Shown here piece by piece: positions 14,479 to 22,588 of a stretch of DNA of 35,909 bases (position 1 is its first letter; every line of letters begins with the position of its first letter). The stretch is from NCBI GenBank assembly GCA_030146875.1, contig JASLAX010000199.1:1-35909 (forward strand). Reading direction: 5' to 3'. A program made the translations under genes and the position numbers. The DNA is from Longimicrobiaceae bacterium. Its GTDB lineage: Bacteria > Gemmatimonadota > Gemmatimonadetes > Longimicrobiales > Longimicrobiaceae. Below the pieces are notes generated by a model. It was not told the DNA's origin. It saw only the letters and a program-made list of their open reading frames with translations, and made no database searches.

Positions 14479-15741
14479 TCAGGTGCAGCGAACCGCTGCA
14501 CGCAGGAGGATGATGTCGAGCGTTTCGTCGCCGGGCTCGAGCCGGGGACCGGCGATGAGCAGCTCACCGTGGCGTGGGGACGTCATTGCGAAGAAGCCGC
14601 GGAATGGGTATGGCGCGGCCATGAGCGTGCGAGCACCGCCTGCGCCCAGCCCGAAGATTCGCAGCTCGCCCTTCCCACCGTCCGCCGCGAGGTGATGGGT
14701 GGCCAGTACCTCCAGGCCTGCGACCCTGGTGGCCCTGACGTGCTCCACGTCCGCGTCGATCGCCACCGCGGCTTCCGGAAGGCCTCCCACGGGCAGAAAG
14801 AGAGTCCGCGCCTCGCGGCGCCATCTGGCGCCCGGCGGCAGGTTCACGTACCAGCTCAGCCGCCATCCCTTGTCGCTGGGTATGCCCACCACGTGGTGGA
14901 CGGGCCCGTCCACTCCTCGGGTGAGGCGGCGAAGAATTCCCCACGCGGGGCGTCGGCCGTAGAGAATCAGCACGTTCTCACTCGGCTGCTGCGTGTGGTC
15001 GCCCTGTACGACCGCCACGGTAAGGTCGTTCGATTCAGCGTGGAGCACCTCCAGGTAACTCGTGCCTCCCGTGCCGAACACCTCCACAGACCAGCGTCCT
15101 GCCTTCCTCTCGAACAGAGCCACCCCGTCGGAGCGTGTGGTCCTCTCCAGCGCGACGGCCCACGCCAGGCCGTCCCCAGTCGACACGAGGGACGACGGGT
15201 TCGAAACGCTGAGCGTTCCCTCAGAGAGAAGGGGCAGCCGCTCCAGCGCCTTCCAGCGCCGTCCGTCGTAGCGCCCATACCAGAGAGCCTGCACCACGAC
15301 CTTCTCCCCGATACGAAAATCCGCCTGCGCTTCCGCGAACACGACGTCCCAGCCGCCTTCCGAAGCCGCAATTGCCCGAACCCCGCGGAAGGGGCGCCCA
15401 TTGATGGGCGATGGAACGATTCGGGCGCTCCCGTCCTGTCCAATCACCGCGCCGAACACGCTGTCCTGGACCGCGCCGGTCACTCGACCCTCCGCCGACC
15501 GGACCCACAGGTACGTTGGCCATCCCGCAAGGAGCGTCTCGTTGCCGGAGGGCACGAGCGCCGTCGGCTCCACGTACAGCTCGCGTCCGCCCTCCACTCG
15601 CAGGGGCGTGCGGGAGATCTCACGCGCGGTGCACTCGCCAGAGGGCGCCAGTTGTGGCCGTTCCGGCGGTTTGTGAGAGGGTGCGCTGCACGAGAGCGCA
15701 GACAGGATCAGTGTGGCGACGGAGAGCGGTCTGGAATTCAT
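14479..15741 (-). CDS. hypothetical lipoprotein, beta-propeller-like
   Basis: A 420-residue protein starting at the ATG at 15741 (MNSRPLSVATLILSALSCSA), a lipoprotein signal with lipobox LSC at Cys18. An upstream extension to 15858 exists but would bury the signal. The mature part is rich in repeated strands with Trp and Gly (LLAGWPTYLWVRSAEGRV, VVQALWYGRYDGRRWKALER, AVALERTTRSDGVALFERKA), suggesting a beta-propeller of the sialidase/exo-alpha type; no catalytic motif was recognised. It is the first gene of a probable three-gene operon (14479, 13735, 13260) of exported proteins. The leader contains a 9-nt-period repeat (15771-15788) and TAATAT (15831-15826 region), a possible -10. Confidence 0.7.
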   Translation of the reverse strand: MNSRPLSVATLILSALSCSAPSHKPPERPQLAPSGECTAREISRTPLRVEGGRELYVEPTALVPSGNETLLAGWPTYLWVRSAEGRVTGAVQDSVFGAVIGQDGSARIVPSPINGRPFRGVRAIAASEGGWDVVFAEAQADFRIGEKVVVQALWYGRYDGRRWKALERLPLLSEGTLSVSNPSSLVSTGDGLAWAVALERTTRSDGVALFERKAGRWSVEVFGTGGTSYLEVLHAESNDLTVAVVQGDHTQQPSENVLILYGRRPAWGILRRLTRGVDGPVHHVVGIPSDKGWRLSWYVNLPPGARWRREARTLFLPVGGLPEAAVAIDADVEHVRATRVAGLEVLATHHLAADGGKGELRIFGLGAGGARTLMAAPYPFRGFFAMTSPRHGELLIAGPRLEPGDETLDIILLRAAVRCT

Positions 15742-16097
15742 GGCGCGGAAACGTGAGCAAACGTGCTTTCGGACACCACGGACACAAGGAAAGCTACGTG
15801 AGAGTTTCCGTGGAACGCAAGGGCATATTAGGAGCGTAGATAGATACGGAAGCCGCATCTACGGCGCGTCCGGAGCGTTCCGGACGCGCGCGCGGAGCCC
15901 GTTCCCCCCTCTTCGCTGCGGCGGCCACCGGGCAGAGGGACGGCGGCAGGCCGAGTTGTTCAGGAGCAGGATCCCGCTGCAGAGGGCGCAGTCGTCCCCG
16001 GCGGCGGCGCGGTCGTCACTCCGGTGTTGGTGCGCAGGACGGGGGGCCACATCTTCGGTGCGAAGCCGGACCGACGAACCTTCGCCCGAACGACACC
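15742..16097. other. divergent intergenic region with periodic repeat
   Basis: About 355 bases between the lipoprotein operon and the S41 protease, with no gene seen. The left half is less GC-rich and contains GGACACCAC and GGACACAAG in tandem (15771-15788), a 9-nt period, and CCACGGA/TCCGTGG as distant inverted arms. The right half holds the candidate promoter of the S41 gene. Confidence 0.45.
16027..16055 (+). promoter_or_regulatory. candidate promoter of S41 protease gene
   Basis: TTGGTG (16027-16032), 17 bases, CATCTT (16050-16055). Transcription would start near 16062, about 36 bases before the ATG. The same CATCTT -10 with 17-base spacing recurs at 20608 and 35746. Confidence 0.42.
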
Positions 16098-17486
16098 ATG
16101 AACCCACCGACACGCGCGGCGCTCGTCATCGCGGCCGCCCTCTCCCTCCTCGCCGCCTCGCTGGCGGCCGCCCAGCCCTCCTCCGCGGCCGCGCCCGGGC
16201 CGACGTCGTCGTCCGGCGCCGCGGCCGCGCCGCTGGATGCGGCCGCGCGCGCCGCGATCGTGGACAGCGTGGCACGCGTGCTGGAGGCGCGGTACGCGCA
16301 CGAGCAGATCGCGCCGCGCCTCTCCGCCCGCATCCGCCAGCGACTGGCCGCGGGCGCGTACGACCGGGAGACGGAGGCCCCCGCCTTCGGCGCCGCGCTG
16401 ATGCGCGACCTGCAGGGGGTGGTGGCGGACAAGCACCTGCGCATCTCCTACGAGCCGGAGCGCGAGTTCTCGCTCGCGCCGGCGGCCGGCGGCGCGCCTC
16501 GCGCGGGTGGCACCGCGCCTTGGACGCGCATCGACGCGCGCGACTCGGCGCAGGTGGCGCGGACCAACTTCGCGTTCGAGCGCGTGGAGCGGCTCCCCGG
16601 GAACGTGGGCTACCTGAAGCTGGACCAGTTCGTCCCGCTGGACTGGTCGCGCGAGACGGTGGCCGCCGCCATGGCGTTCCTGGCGAATACCGACGCGGTG
16701 GTCGTGGACCTGCGCGACAACGTGGGCGGCGCGCCGCAGACGGTGGAGATGATCCTCTCCTACTTCTTCGGGCCGGAGCCGGTGTCGCTGATCACCACGT
16801 ACGGTCGCTTCGCGAACGTCACCACCGAGCGGCGCACGCTGCGCGAGGTGCCGGGGCGGCGGATGCCGGACGCCGATCTGTGGGTGCTCACCTCCCGCAA
16901 CAGCGCCTCGGCCGCGGAGACGTTCGCGTACGCGGTCAAGCGGACCGGCCGCGGGACCGTGGTGGGGGAGACGACCGCCGGGGCCGGCAACGGCGGCGCG
17001 AAGCTCTCCGTCGGCCACGGGCTGGCGCTGTTCGTCCCCCAGTTCCGCGTGGTCTCCGGGCCGGGGTACGAGGCCACCGGCGTGGCGCCCCACGTTGCGG
17101 CGGACGCGGACGACGCGCCCGCGCTGGCGCACCGGATGGCGCTGGAGCGGCTGGCCGGGAGAGCGGCGGACCCGCTCGTCCGCCGCGAGCGCGAGTGGGC
17201 GCTGGAGATGGTCCGCGCCGCCGCCTCTCCCGTCCTCCCCGCCGAGGCCGACCTGCGCCGGTACGAGGGCGTCTACGGCGCCCGCACCATCCGCGTCCGA
17301 GACGGGGGGCTGGTCGCCGTCGGCACCACCGGCTGGGTGACGCGGCTGACGCCGCTCGGCGACGGCGTCTTCCGCTCCGACGGGGCGCGCTTCCGCTTCC
17401 AGACCGACGCCGCGGGAGCGGCCACGGCCCTGACCGTGGAGACGCTCGCCGGCCGCACCACCACCGAGCCCCGCGCGCCGTCCTGA
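16098..17486 (+). CDS. S41 family peptidase, exported
   Basis: A 462-residue protein with a signal peptide (MNPPTRAALVIAAALSLLAA, cleavage near LAAAQ). An N-terminal helical domain (residues about 45-120, ARVLEARYAHEQIAPRLSAR) carries ADKHLRIS at His113, the position of DGHL in related proteins. The S41 catalytic core follows: GNVGYLKLDQF, VVVDLRDNVGGAPQTVEMIL, and NSASAAETFAYAVK with likely nucleophile Ser271, then GETTAGAGNGG. This resembles the retinoid-binding-protein-like S41 branch, which lacks the PDZ domain of C-terminal processing peptidases. Residues about 375-455 form a small beta-rich tail (YEGVYGARTIRVRDGGLVAV). It probably acts on peptides in the periplasm; the substrate is unknown. 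Confidence 0.88.
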   Translation: MNPPTRAALVIAAALSLLAASLAAAQPSSAAAPGPTSSSGAAAAPLDAAARAAIVDSVARVLEARYAHEQIAPRLSARIRQRLAAGAYDRETEAPAFGAALMRDLQGVVADKHLRISYEPEREFSLAPAAGGAPRAGGTAPWTRIDARDSAQVARTNFAFERVERLPGNVGYLKLDQFVPLDWSRETVAAAMAFLANTDAVVVDLRDNVGGAPQTVEMILSYFFGPEPVSLITTYGRFANVTTERRTLREVPGRRMPDADLWVLTSRNSASAAETFAYAVKRTGRGTVVGETTAGAGNGGAKLSVGHGLALFVPQFRVVSGPGYEATGVAPHVAADADDAPALAHRMALERLAGRAADPLVRREREWALEMVRAAASPVLPAEADLRRYEGVYGARTIRVRDGGLVAVGTTGWVTRLTPLGDGVFRSDGARFRFQTDAAGAATALTVETLAGRTTTEPRAPS

Positions 17487-17559
17487 GCGGCGGGGCCCTC
17501 GCTCCATCGAACGCGGGGCGGTTCCTTCGCCCCGTTCGCCCCCTCCACGGACCCCGACC

Positions 17560-18387
17560 ATGCCGGCATCTTCCGTCCCGTCGTCCATCTCCCTCCTGGC
17601 GCTCGTCGCCGCGCTGGCCGCGCCCGCGGCGGCGCAGGGGCCGCTCGCCCCCGCACCTCCCGCGCGCGACGACCTGCCCGCGCTCTCGGACGAGTTCTCC
17701 TCGCCCGCCCCGCTCGCCGGGTGGAAGCGCTTCCACCAGGTGGAGGGGTGGCCCAGCAAGGAGCGGCGCGTGGAGGTCGACGCCGCCGCGGGCGAGCTTC
17801 GCATCGAGCCCACCACCAGCGGCTGGTACGCCGACTTCCAGGCACCCTTCCTGTTCCGCGACGTCTCCGGCGACTTCACCGTCACGGCCCGGGTCCGCGC
17901 GGATGCCCTCCGCGGCGGCATCCCCTGCGCCGGGTGGTCGCTCGGCGGCCTGATGGTGCGGGCGCCACGCGCCGTCACCCCCGCCACCTGGACGCCCGGC
18001 GGGGAGGACTGGCTGTTCGTCACCACCGGCGTGGCCGACGACGTGACGCAGCCGGTGATCGAGACCAAGACCACCGTCCGCAGCATCTCGCGCCTGCGCC
18101 TGCACCCGGTGGATGCCGGCTGGGTGGAGCTGCGGATCGCCCGCAGCGGCGCCTGGTTCGAGCTCTCCTCCCGCTCGGAGGGCGGCGAGTGGGCGGTGCG
18201 CGACCGCTTCGAGCGGCCGGACCTTCCCGAGACGGTGCAGGTGGGCCTGAACGCCTACACCGACTGGTACTCCGCCTCGGCCCTGCACGCGGATCCGCTG
18301 CGCTTCAACACGACGTTGGTCGGGAACGGGAATCCGGACCTGACGTTGCGAGTCGATTGGATCCGCTTCGAGCGGCCGGAGCGATAG
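17560..18387 (+). CDS. exported beta-sandwich (DUF1349/LamG-like) protein
   Basis: A 275-residue exported protein with a signal peptide (MPASSVPSSISLLALVAALA, cleavage at AAAQ). The mature chain has the order of strands of a concanavalin-like sandwich of the DUF1349 type: SDEFSSPAPLAGWKRFHQVE, AAAGELRIEPTTSGWYADFQ, GDFTVTARVRA, AGWSLGGLMVRAP, VELRIARSGAWFELSSR, and VQVGLNAYTDWYSASALHAD. Related domains bind or act on sugars, but no catalytic residues could be assigned. It lies 73 bases after the S41 peptidase, with a short CGGGGCG/CGCCCCG hairpin between (17514-17534), and may be co-transcribed with it. Confidence 0.75.
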   Translation: MPASSVPSSISLLALVAALAAPAAAQGPLAPAPPARDDLPALSDEFSSPAPLAGWKRFHQVEGWPSKERRVEVDAAAGELRIEPTTSGWYADFQAPFLFRDVSGDFTVTARVRADALRGGIPCAGWSLGGLMVRAPRAVTPATWTPGGEDWLFVTTGVADDVTQPVIETKTTVRSISRLRLHPVDAGWVELRIARSGAWFELSSRSEGGEWAVRDRFERPDLPETVQVGLNAYTDWYSASALHADPLRFNTTLVGNGNPDLTLRVDWIRFERPER

Positions 18388-18426
18388 AGGCAGTGGATCG
18401 GAGGGGGATGCGGATGAGCATGGATC

Positions 18427-18454
18427 GGGCGGACCGGCGCGTGCCGGTCCGCCC
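18427..18454 (+). terminator. hairpin after beta-sandwich gene
   Basis: A perfect 12-bp stem (18427-18438 with 18443-18454, loop GCGT) about 40 bases after the stop codon, with no long T-run. Confidence 0.6.
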
Positions 18455-18596
18455 CTCGTCGTATCGGCGTTTCCGGCGGCGGCGACATCCGCCCCACCGC
18501 ACGGCCCTGGATAGAGGTGACGAGGAAAGTCCGCCGAGCGGACTGCGCATCGGCCGAGCCGCGACGAAGGCCTGCCGTGCCCAGCACCCCTCCCGC

Positions 18597-18619
18597 CTCG
18601 TGGGAGGGGCAGGGAGTGG
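18597..18619 (-). terminator. possible terminator of kinase/regulator operon
   Basis: An 8-bp stem CCCCTCCC/GGGAGGGG with a seven-base loop, about 60 bases beyond the stop codon at 18682 on the minus strand. It lacks a T-run, so termination is only suggested by position. Confidence 0.3.
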
Positions 18620-18681
18620 GGGGCCTCGCGGGCGGCACCAGCGCGGGCCGTCGGAGAACGGCTATGCTCCGCCTCTCCGCT

Positions 18682-19485
18682 CTACTTCAGCAGCCGGCGC
18701 AGGTCGTCGGAGTGGGCGCGGGAGGAGGTGAGGCGGGTTCCGTCGCGCAGGGTCAGCGTGTACTCGCCGCGGGCGTAGGGCTCCACGCGGGCGACCCGGT
18801 CCACGTTCACCACGGCGGAGCGGTGGATCCGGACGAAGCGCTCGGGGGAGAGCTTCGCGGCGAAGTCGCGCATGGTGTCGCGCACCAGGTGCCGGCGTCC
18901 GCCGGCGTGCAGCGCCACGTAGTTCCCCTCCGCCTCCACCCAGTCCACCTCGTCCGCGCGCACGAAGTACATCCCGCCCTTCGCGTCGCGCACCAGGAAG
19001 CGCGCGGGGTAGCCGCTCTCCCGCCGAAGGGACTCGAGGAAGGCGAGGAGCGACGGGTCTACCGCGGCGGGAGCGCCCTTCTCCGCCTCGCGCCGGTCGG
19101 CCCGCACGGCCTCGGCGCGGGAGAGGGCGCGCGCCAGGCGGTCGCGGTCCACGGGCTTGGTCAGGTAGTCGCGCGCGTCCACCTCGAACGCGCGCAGGGC
19201 GTACTCCTCGAACGCCGTCACGAAGATCACCACCGGCGGAGCGGCGCCGCGCGCGGCCTCTCCCGCCAGCGCGGCGGCGACCTCGATGCCGTCCAGCTCC
19301 GGCATGCGCACGTCCAGGAAGACCAGGTCCGGGCGCTCGCGGCGGATGGCCTCCACCGCCTCGGCGCCGTGCTCCGCCTCGGCCACCACCCGGTAGCCGG
19401 GGTGGTCCTCCAGCAGCATCCGCAGCCGCTCGCGGGCCAGCGGCTCGTCGTCCGCCAGCACCACGCGCACCTCGGGGGCGCTCAC
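18682..19485 (-). CDS. LytTR-type response regulator
   Basis: A two-component output protein of 267 residues. The receiver domain (residues 5-120) has Asp12/Asp13, phospho-acceptor Asp58 (LVFLDVRMPELDG), Thr90 and Lys110 (YLTKPVD). A LytTR DNA-binding domain occupies about residues 160-267 (FLVRDAKGGMYFVRADEVDW, FVRIHRSAVVNVDRVARVEP, GEYTLTLRDGTRLTSSR). Members bind imperfect direct repeats upstream of their targets. The GTG start at 19485 overlaps the stop of the upstream kinase (GTGA at 19482-19485), so the two proteins are made together. The target genes are not evident in this window. Confidence 0.93.
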   Translation of the reverse strand: MSAPEVRVVLADDEPLARERLRMLLEDHPGYRVVAEAEHGAEAVEAIRRERPDLVFLDVRMPELDGIEVAAALAGEAARGAAPPVVIFVTAFEEYALRAFEVDARDYLTKPVDRDRLARALSRAEAVRADRREAEKGAPAAVDPSLLAFLESLRRESGYPARFLVRDAKGGMYFVRADEVDWVEAEGNYVALHAGGRRHLVRDTMRDFAAKLSPERFVRIHRSAVVNVDRVARVEPYARGEYTLTLRDGTRLTSSRAHSDDLRRLLK

Positions 19486-20600
19486 CGGGGCGCTCCCCGC
19501 AGCGGGATCTCCACCACCGCGCGCGTGCCGCCGCCGGGCGCGGGCTCCAGCGAGAGCCGGCCCTCCGTGCCGTAGAGCTGCTCCAGGCGCAGGCGCGTGT
19601 TGCCGAGCCCCACCCCCTCGCTGCCGTCCGTCGCCCGGGCGGGGGCCAGGCCGGGGCCGTCGTCGGTGACCGTGAGGCGCAGCGTCCCGCCGTCCGCCTC
19701 CGCCGCCACCTCCACGCGCCCGGCGCCCGCGCGTCGCGCCACGCCGTGCTCCAGCGCGTTCTCCACCAGCGGCTGCAGCACGAACGACGGTACGCGCGCC
19801 TCCGCCAGCGCGGGCGGAACGTCGCGCGACACCACGAGCCGCGGGCCATAGCGGGCGCGCATGATCTCCACGTAGCGGTCGAGCAGCGCGACCTCCTCGC
19901 CCAGCGGGATCTCGTGGGACGACGGCGCGCGCAGCGAGGCCCGCAGCAGCTCCGAGAGCCCGGTGAGCATCCGGTCGGCGGCGGCGGGATCGCGGTGCAT
20001 CAGCACCGAGATGGCGTTCAGCGTGTTGAACAGGAAGTGCGGGCGGAGCTGCGAGGCCAGCGCGTCCATCCGCGCCTGGGACAGTCGAGCCTGGAGCTGG
20101 GCCGCCTGCGTCTCCCGCGCCAGCAGCCGCCGGCGAAGCTCGAGCGCCCAGGTGCCGCCGGCGAGGAGCCCGTAGGCCAGGAGCTCGCCGATCCCCTTTC
20201 CGACGCGGCTGCCGTGGAAGACCACGTTCGGCCCCAGGAACGCCCGCTCCAGCGGAACGGAGAGGGCGCCCCGGAGCCCGACGAAGACGGCGGTCGCCAG
20301 CAGGAGGATGCCCGCCTGCGCCAGCGCCCCGCCGCGGGAGCGCCGCCGCACCAGCCAGAGCAGCACGGGGAGGTAAACGCCGCCCACCACCAGGTCCAGC
20401 ACCCGCGGCGGCAGGTGCGTGCGCCACGCGAACGGCGCGCCGATGGCCTGCAGCGCGAGCCGCGACTGGATGAGCCCCAGCGCCACGATGGCCGCCCAGC
20501 CCAGGAAGAGGCCGAGGAGCCACGCCATCGGGAGCCCGTCCGCCTCCGCTTCTTCGGAGGCGGCGGACAGGGGGTTGGGAGCGGGGGAGTTCGCGTTCAC
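19482..20600 (-). CDS. LytS-type sensor histidine kinase
   Basis: A membrane histidine kinase of 372 residues. After a short cytoplasmic N-terminus come about four membrane helices (residues about 26-48, 62-83, 93-112, 137-155). A His_kinase domain follows with phospho-acceptor His188 in LRPHFLFNTLNAISVLM, then an HATPase domain: VENALEHG N-box, DDGPGLAPA, GVGLGNTRLRLEQLYG and GGGTRAVVEIPL. There is no dedicated extracellular sensor domain, so the stimulus may be sensed in the membrane. The GTG at 20600 lies at the predicted transcription start (promoter at 20608-20636) and has no Shine-Dalgarno sequence, suggesting a leaderless message; an internal ATG at 20528 is an alternative. It is coupled to the LytTR regulator. 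Confidence 0.92.
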   Translation of the reverse strand: MNANSPAPNPLSAASEEAEADGLPMAWLLGLFLGWAAIVALGLIQSRLALQAIGAPFAWRTHLPPRVLDLVVGGVYLPVLLWLVRRRSRGGALAQAGILLLATAVFVGLRGALSVPLERAFLGPNVVFHGSRVGKGIGELLAYGLLAGGTWALELRRRLLARETQAAQLQARLSQARMDALASQLRPHFLFNTLNAISVLMHRDPAAADRMLTGLSELLRASLRAPSSHEIPLGEEVALLDRYVEIMRARYGPRLVVSRDVPPALAEARVPSFVLQPLVENALEHGVARRAGAGRVEVAAEADGGTLRLTVTDDGPGLAPARATDGSEGVGLGNTRLRLEQLYGTEGRLSLEPAPGGGTRAVVEIPLRGAPR

Positions 20601-20607
20601 GCGCGGA

Positions 20608-20636
20608 AAGATGCGGCCGGGCGGGACGGGAGTCCA
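20608..20636 (-). promoter_or_regulatory. promoter of kinase/regulator operon
   Basis: Minus strand: TGGACT (20636-20631), 17 bases, CATCTT (20613-20608). The predicted start falls at about 20601, adjoining the GTG at 20600. The layout is nearly the same as at 35723-35751. Confidence 0.52.
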
Positions 20637-20717
20637 CCGCGCGGGGACGGCCGCGACCTGCGGGGGGACGAGTTCGCGGGAGGGGGGGAGGACGCCGTCG
20701 CCGGCCGCGCCGTCACT

Positions 20718-21137
20718 CTACTCCGCGCCGCCGCTCGCCAGCGCGTCGAGCGCCGCAGCGAAGACGGAGCGGCGGGCCTCGCGCGCCTGGCGGTCGGGGA
20801 GGTGCTCCTGGTGGAAGGCGACGACGACGCGGCCCTTCGCCGCCGCCATCACGCGCACCTGGATGGTGGAGGCGCGGGGCCAGCCCGGCGGCCGCCACGC
20901 CAGGCGGAGGTGGCTCCCCGGCTTCCAGACGCGCACCTCGCCCACCGTTCCGTCCGCCGTCTCGAACGCCGCCCCCTCGCCCAGGCAGACGGCGGGGCCG
21001 TCGCCCAGCCAGAGCCGCGCGCTCTCGGGTGACGTCACGCGGCGCCACGCCTCCGCGGGGGTCGTCTCCAGCGTCCGGCGGGCGCCGATCTCCCATCCGG
21101 CCGCCTTCGCCTTCCCGACCTCGCGCTCCGCCATCAT
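20718..21137 (-). CDS. SRPBCC/AHSA1-like domain protein
   Basis: A 139-residue cytoplasmic protein. The pattern WEIGARRTLETTPAEAWRRV, VTSPESARLWLG, GTVGEVRVWKPGSHLRLAWR and VVVAFHQEHLPDRQAREARR fits the START-like SRPBCC fold of the AHSA1 group: an N-terminal helix-grip start, a central sheet and a C-terminal long helix ending in ALDALASG. Such proteins bind small hydrophobic ligands or partner proteins. The ATG at 21137 overlaps the stop of the upstream lipoprotein gene (ATGA); a second ATG at 21134 is better spaced from GAAGG. The ligand is unknown. Confidence 0.82.
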   Translation of the reverse strand: MMAEREVGKAKAAGWEIGARRTLETTPAEAWRRVTSPESARLWLGDGPAVCLGEGAAFETADGTVGEVRVWKPGSHLRLAWRPPGWPRASTIQVRVMAAAKGRVVVAFHQEHLPDRQAREARRSVFAAALDALASGGAE

Positions 21138-21688
21138 CCGCCTTCCCGTCTCGCGCCGGCCGCCGTGGGGCGGACGGCGAAGCTCACGATCCCCTGCCGC
21201 GGGCCGGAGGTCCCGTCCACCACGAAGGTGCCGCGCAGCGCCCCCGGGCCGGGGCCGCGGTCGATGTGCATCGCCCCGCGGTCGCCGCCCGGCACCACGA
21301 CCAGCTCGATGCCCGCCGTGGAGGCCGCCGGGACCGCGTGCGAGGCGCGGCGACGCTCGGCCGGGTCCAGCGGAGGCTCCTCCTGGAACGGGTAGCCCAG
21401 GTCCACGATCAGGTCGCCGTCCTCGTCCGCCGCAACGTCCGTGGCCGCGTCGTGGAGCCGCAGGTCCAGCCGGAACGGCGCGCCGTCCGGCTGCGCGAAC
21501 AGGAACGCCTCCAGCGCCTTCCGCTCCCCCACCGTGCGCACGCCGCCGCGGTACGTCGGCAGCGTGTCCGGGGCCGCCGCGCTCTCCTGAGGCGGCGCGG
21601 CCGGGGGAGCGTCGCCGTCGGGGGTCGCGGGCGCGGACGGGGCACATCCCGCGAGGAGCAGGGCAGCGGCGAAGGTGCGGCGGGTCAT
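21134..21688 (-). CDS. hypothetical lipoprotein
   Basis: A 184-residue protein. The ATG at 21688 (MTRRTFAAALLLAGC) gives a compact lipoprotein signal with Cys15; longer frames upstream lack a signal at their start. After an Ala/Pro-rich linker the mature part has an ordered region containing VRTVGERKALEAFLFAQ, DLIVDLGYPFQEEPPLDPAE and GALRGTFVVDGTSGPRQGIV. The phrase YPFQEEPPLDPAERRR fits a DUF1684-like protein (these often contain ERR/FxxPxPFxxE elements), but I am not certain of that family. It is coupled by a 4-base overlap to the SRPBCC gene. Confidence 0.7.
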   Translation of the reverse strand: MTRRTFAAALLLAGCAPSAPATPDGDAPPAAPPQESAAAPDTLPTYRGGVRTVGERKALEAFLFAQPDGAPFRLDLRLHDAATDVAADEDGDLIVDLGYPFQEEPPLDPAERRRASHAVPAASTAGIELVVVPGGDRGAMHIDRGPGPGALRGTFVVDGTSGPRQGIVSFAVRPTAAGARREGG

Positions 21689-22025
21689 GGACGGGTCGTG
21701 GCGAAGGTGGGAGCGGCGGGGCCGGGGTCCAGCGCCACCAGGCCGGTCTCTCGGCACGATGACGGGCTCCGCCTCCGCGCTCGGGAGAGCCCCTCCCAAG
21801 TTCAGCCGGACCGCCCGAGCGCACAAGACTTTTCCCTCCCGCGCACGCAATGCGGGGCGGGCTCGCCGGAGCCCCGCGGCGCGCAGCCCGTCGCGACGGT
21901 CTTCCGCTGGCCGGCGACGCCGACGGCGAGCGCTTCCGTGCCCGTGGGCCGCCGCCCCCCGGACGCGAGACGGCCGGCTCGTTCCCGAGCCGGCCGCGCG
22001 ACCTCCGTCGTCCTTCCCGCCGCCG
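21689..22025. other. gene-free region
   Basis: About 335 bases between two minus-strand units. It contains the hairpin at 21971-21996. No gene was recognised, and no clear promoter for the 21688 gene, although TTGTGC lies at about 21825 on the minus strand. Confidence 0.35.
21971..21996 (-). terminator. hairpin after lipoprotein gene 22026
   Basis: A perfect 11-bp stem, CGGCCGGCTCG (21971-21981) with CGAGCCGGCCG (21986-21996) and a four-base loop, 29 bases beyond the stop codon on the minus strand. Confidence 0.6.
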
Positions 22026-22466
22026 CTACCGCTCCTGGATCAGCACCGGGAGCGACCTGGAGTAATCGGTCGCCGCGAGCATCAGCGAGCCGGTCACGCC
22101 ACCCACGCTGGTGTAGTCCCCCGCGAACGTCCCCTGCACCGCGCGTCCCTCGTACACCATCCCGCCGAACGTCAGCGAGAGCCGCGGCCGCGCGAACGTA
22201 CCGGTGACGGTGATGGGCACCGACGCGGTGGCGGACTGCTCGCGCATGGTCCCCGTTCCGGTCACCTGCCCGCCGGCGCCCTGCTGGAGCGTGAACTCGA
22301 TCTGAATGGGGTTGGTGCCGCTGGAGAAGCCGGCCCACGGCCCCGCGACCGAGCTGAGCTGCTCCTCGATCTCGCGCTCGATGTCCTCCTGCGTGGGGGA
22401 CGTGTCGCACGACGCCAGCACGAGCACGGAGCCCAGGAGCAGGAGCGGCAGGGAAGCGATTCGCAT
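22026..22466 (-). CDS. hypothetical lipoprotein
   Basis: A 146-residue lipoprotein. The ATG at 22466 opens MRIASLPLLLLGSVLVLASC with Cys20 in the lipobox LASC. A short helix (SPTQEDIEREIEEQLSSVAG) is followed by a beta-rich domain (IQIEFTLQQGAGGQVTGTGT, ITVTGTFARPRLSLTFGG, AVQGTFAGDYTSVGGVTGSL). The pattern of repeated strands with G-x-F/G-x-Y turns is like small lipocalin-like or beta-barrel lipoproteins that report on extractable ligands, but no family is certain. It is monocistronic, with a hairpin downstream. Confidence 0.75.
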   Translation of the reverse strand: MRIASLPLLLLGSVLVLASCDTSPTQEDIEREIEEQLSSVAGPWAGFSSGTNPIQIEFTLQQGAGGQVTGTGTMREQSATASVPITVTGTFARPRLSLTFGGMVYEGRAVQGTFAGDYTSVGGVTGSLMLAATDYSRSLPVLIQER

Positions 22467-22588
22467 GGCGGTTTTCGGCTTTCGGGTTGCGGATACGGCG
22501 ATGGGTCCGGGGATCCGGACGCAGGAAGGGGGCCGCGGAGCGGGTGGGCGCCGGCCGGAGGGACGAACGAATCGCGGGCGGGGCGGCG

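Larger units (their letters stand above)
18388..18681. other. gene-free region between convergent units
   Basis: About 290 bases with no convincing gene. It contains the hairpin at 18427-18454 and an 8-bp stem at 18597-18619 (CCCCTCCC/GGGAGGGG). Confidence 0.4.

Noticed and set aside
15859..16113. 84-codon minus-strand frame containing several Cys
   Set aside because: No start signal or homology; it overlaps the promoter and start of the S41 gene.
17514..17534. Short CGGGGCG/CGCCCCG hairpin as a terminator
   Set aside because: Only seven base pairs and no T-run; too weak in such GC-rich sequence to call.
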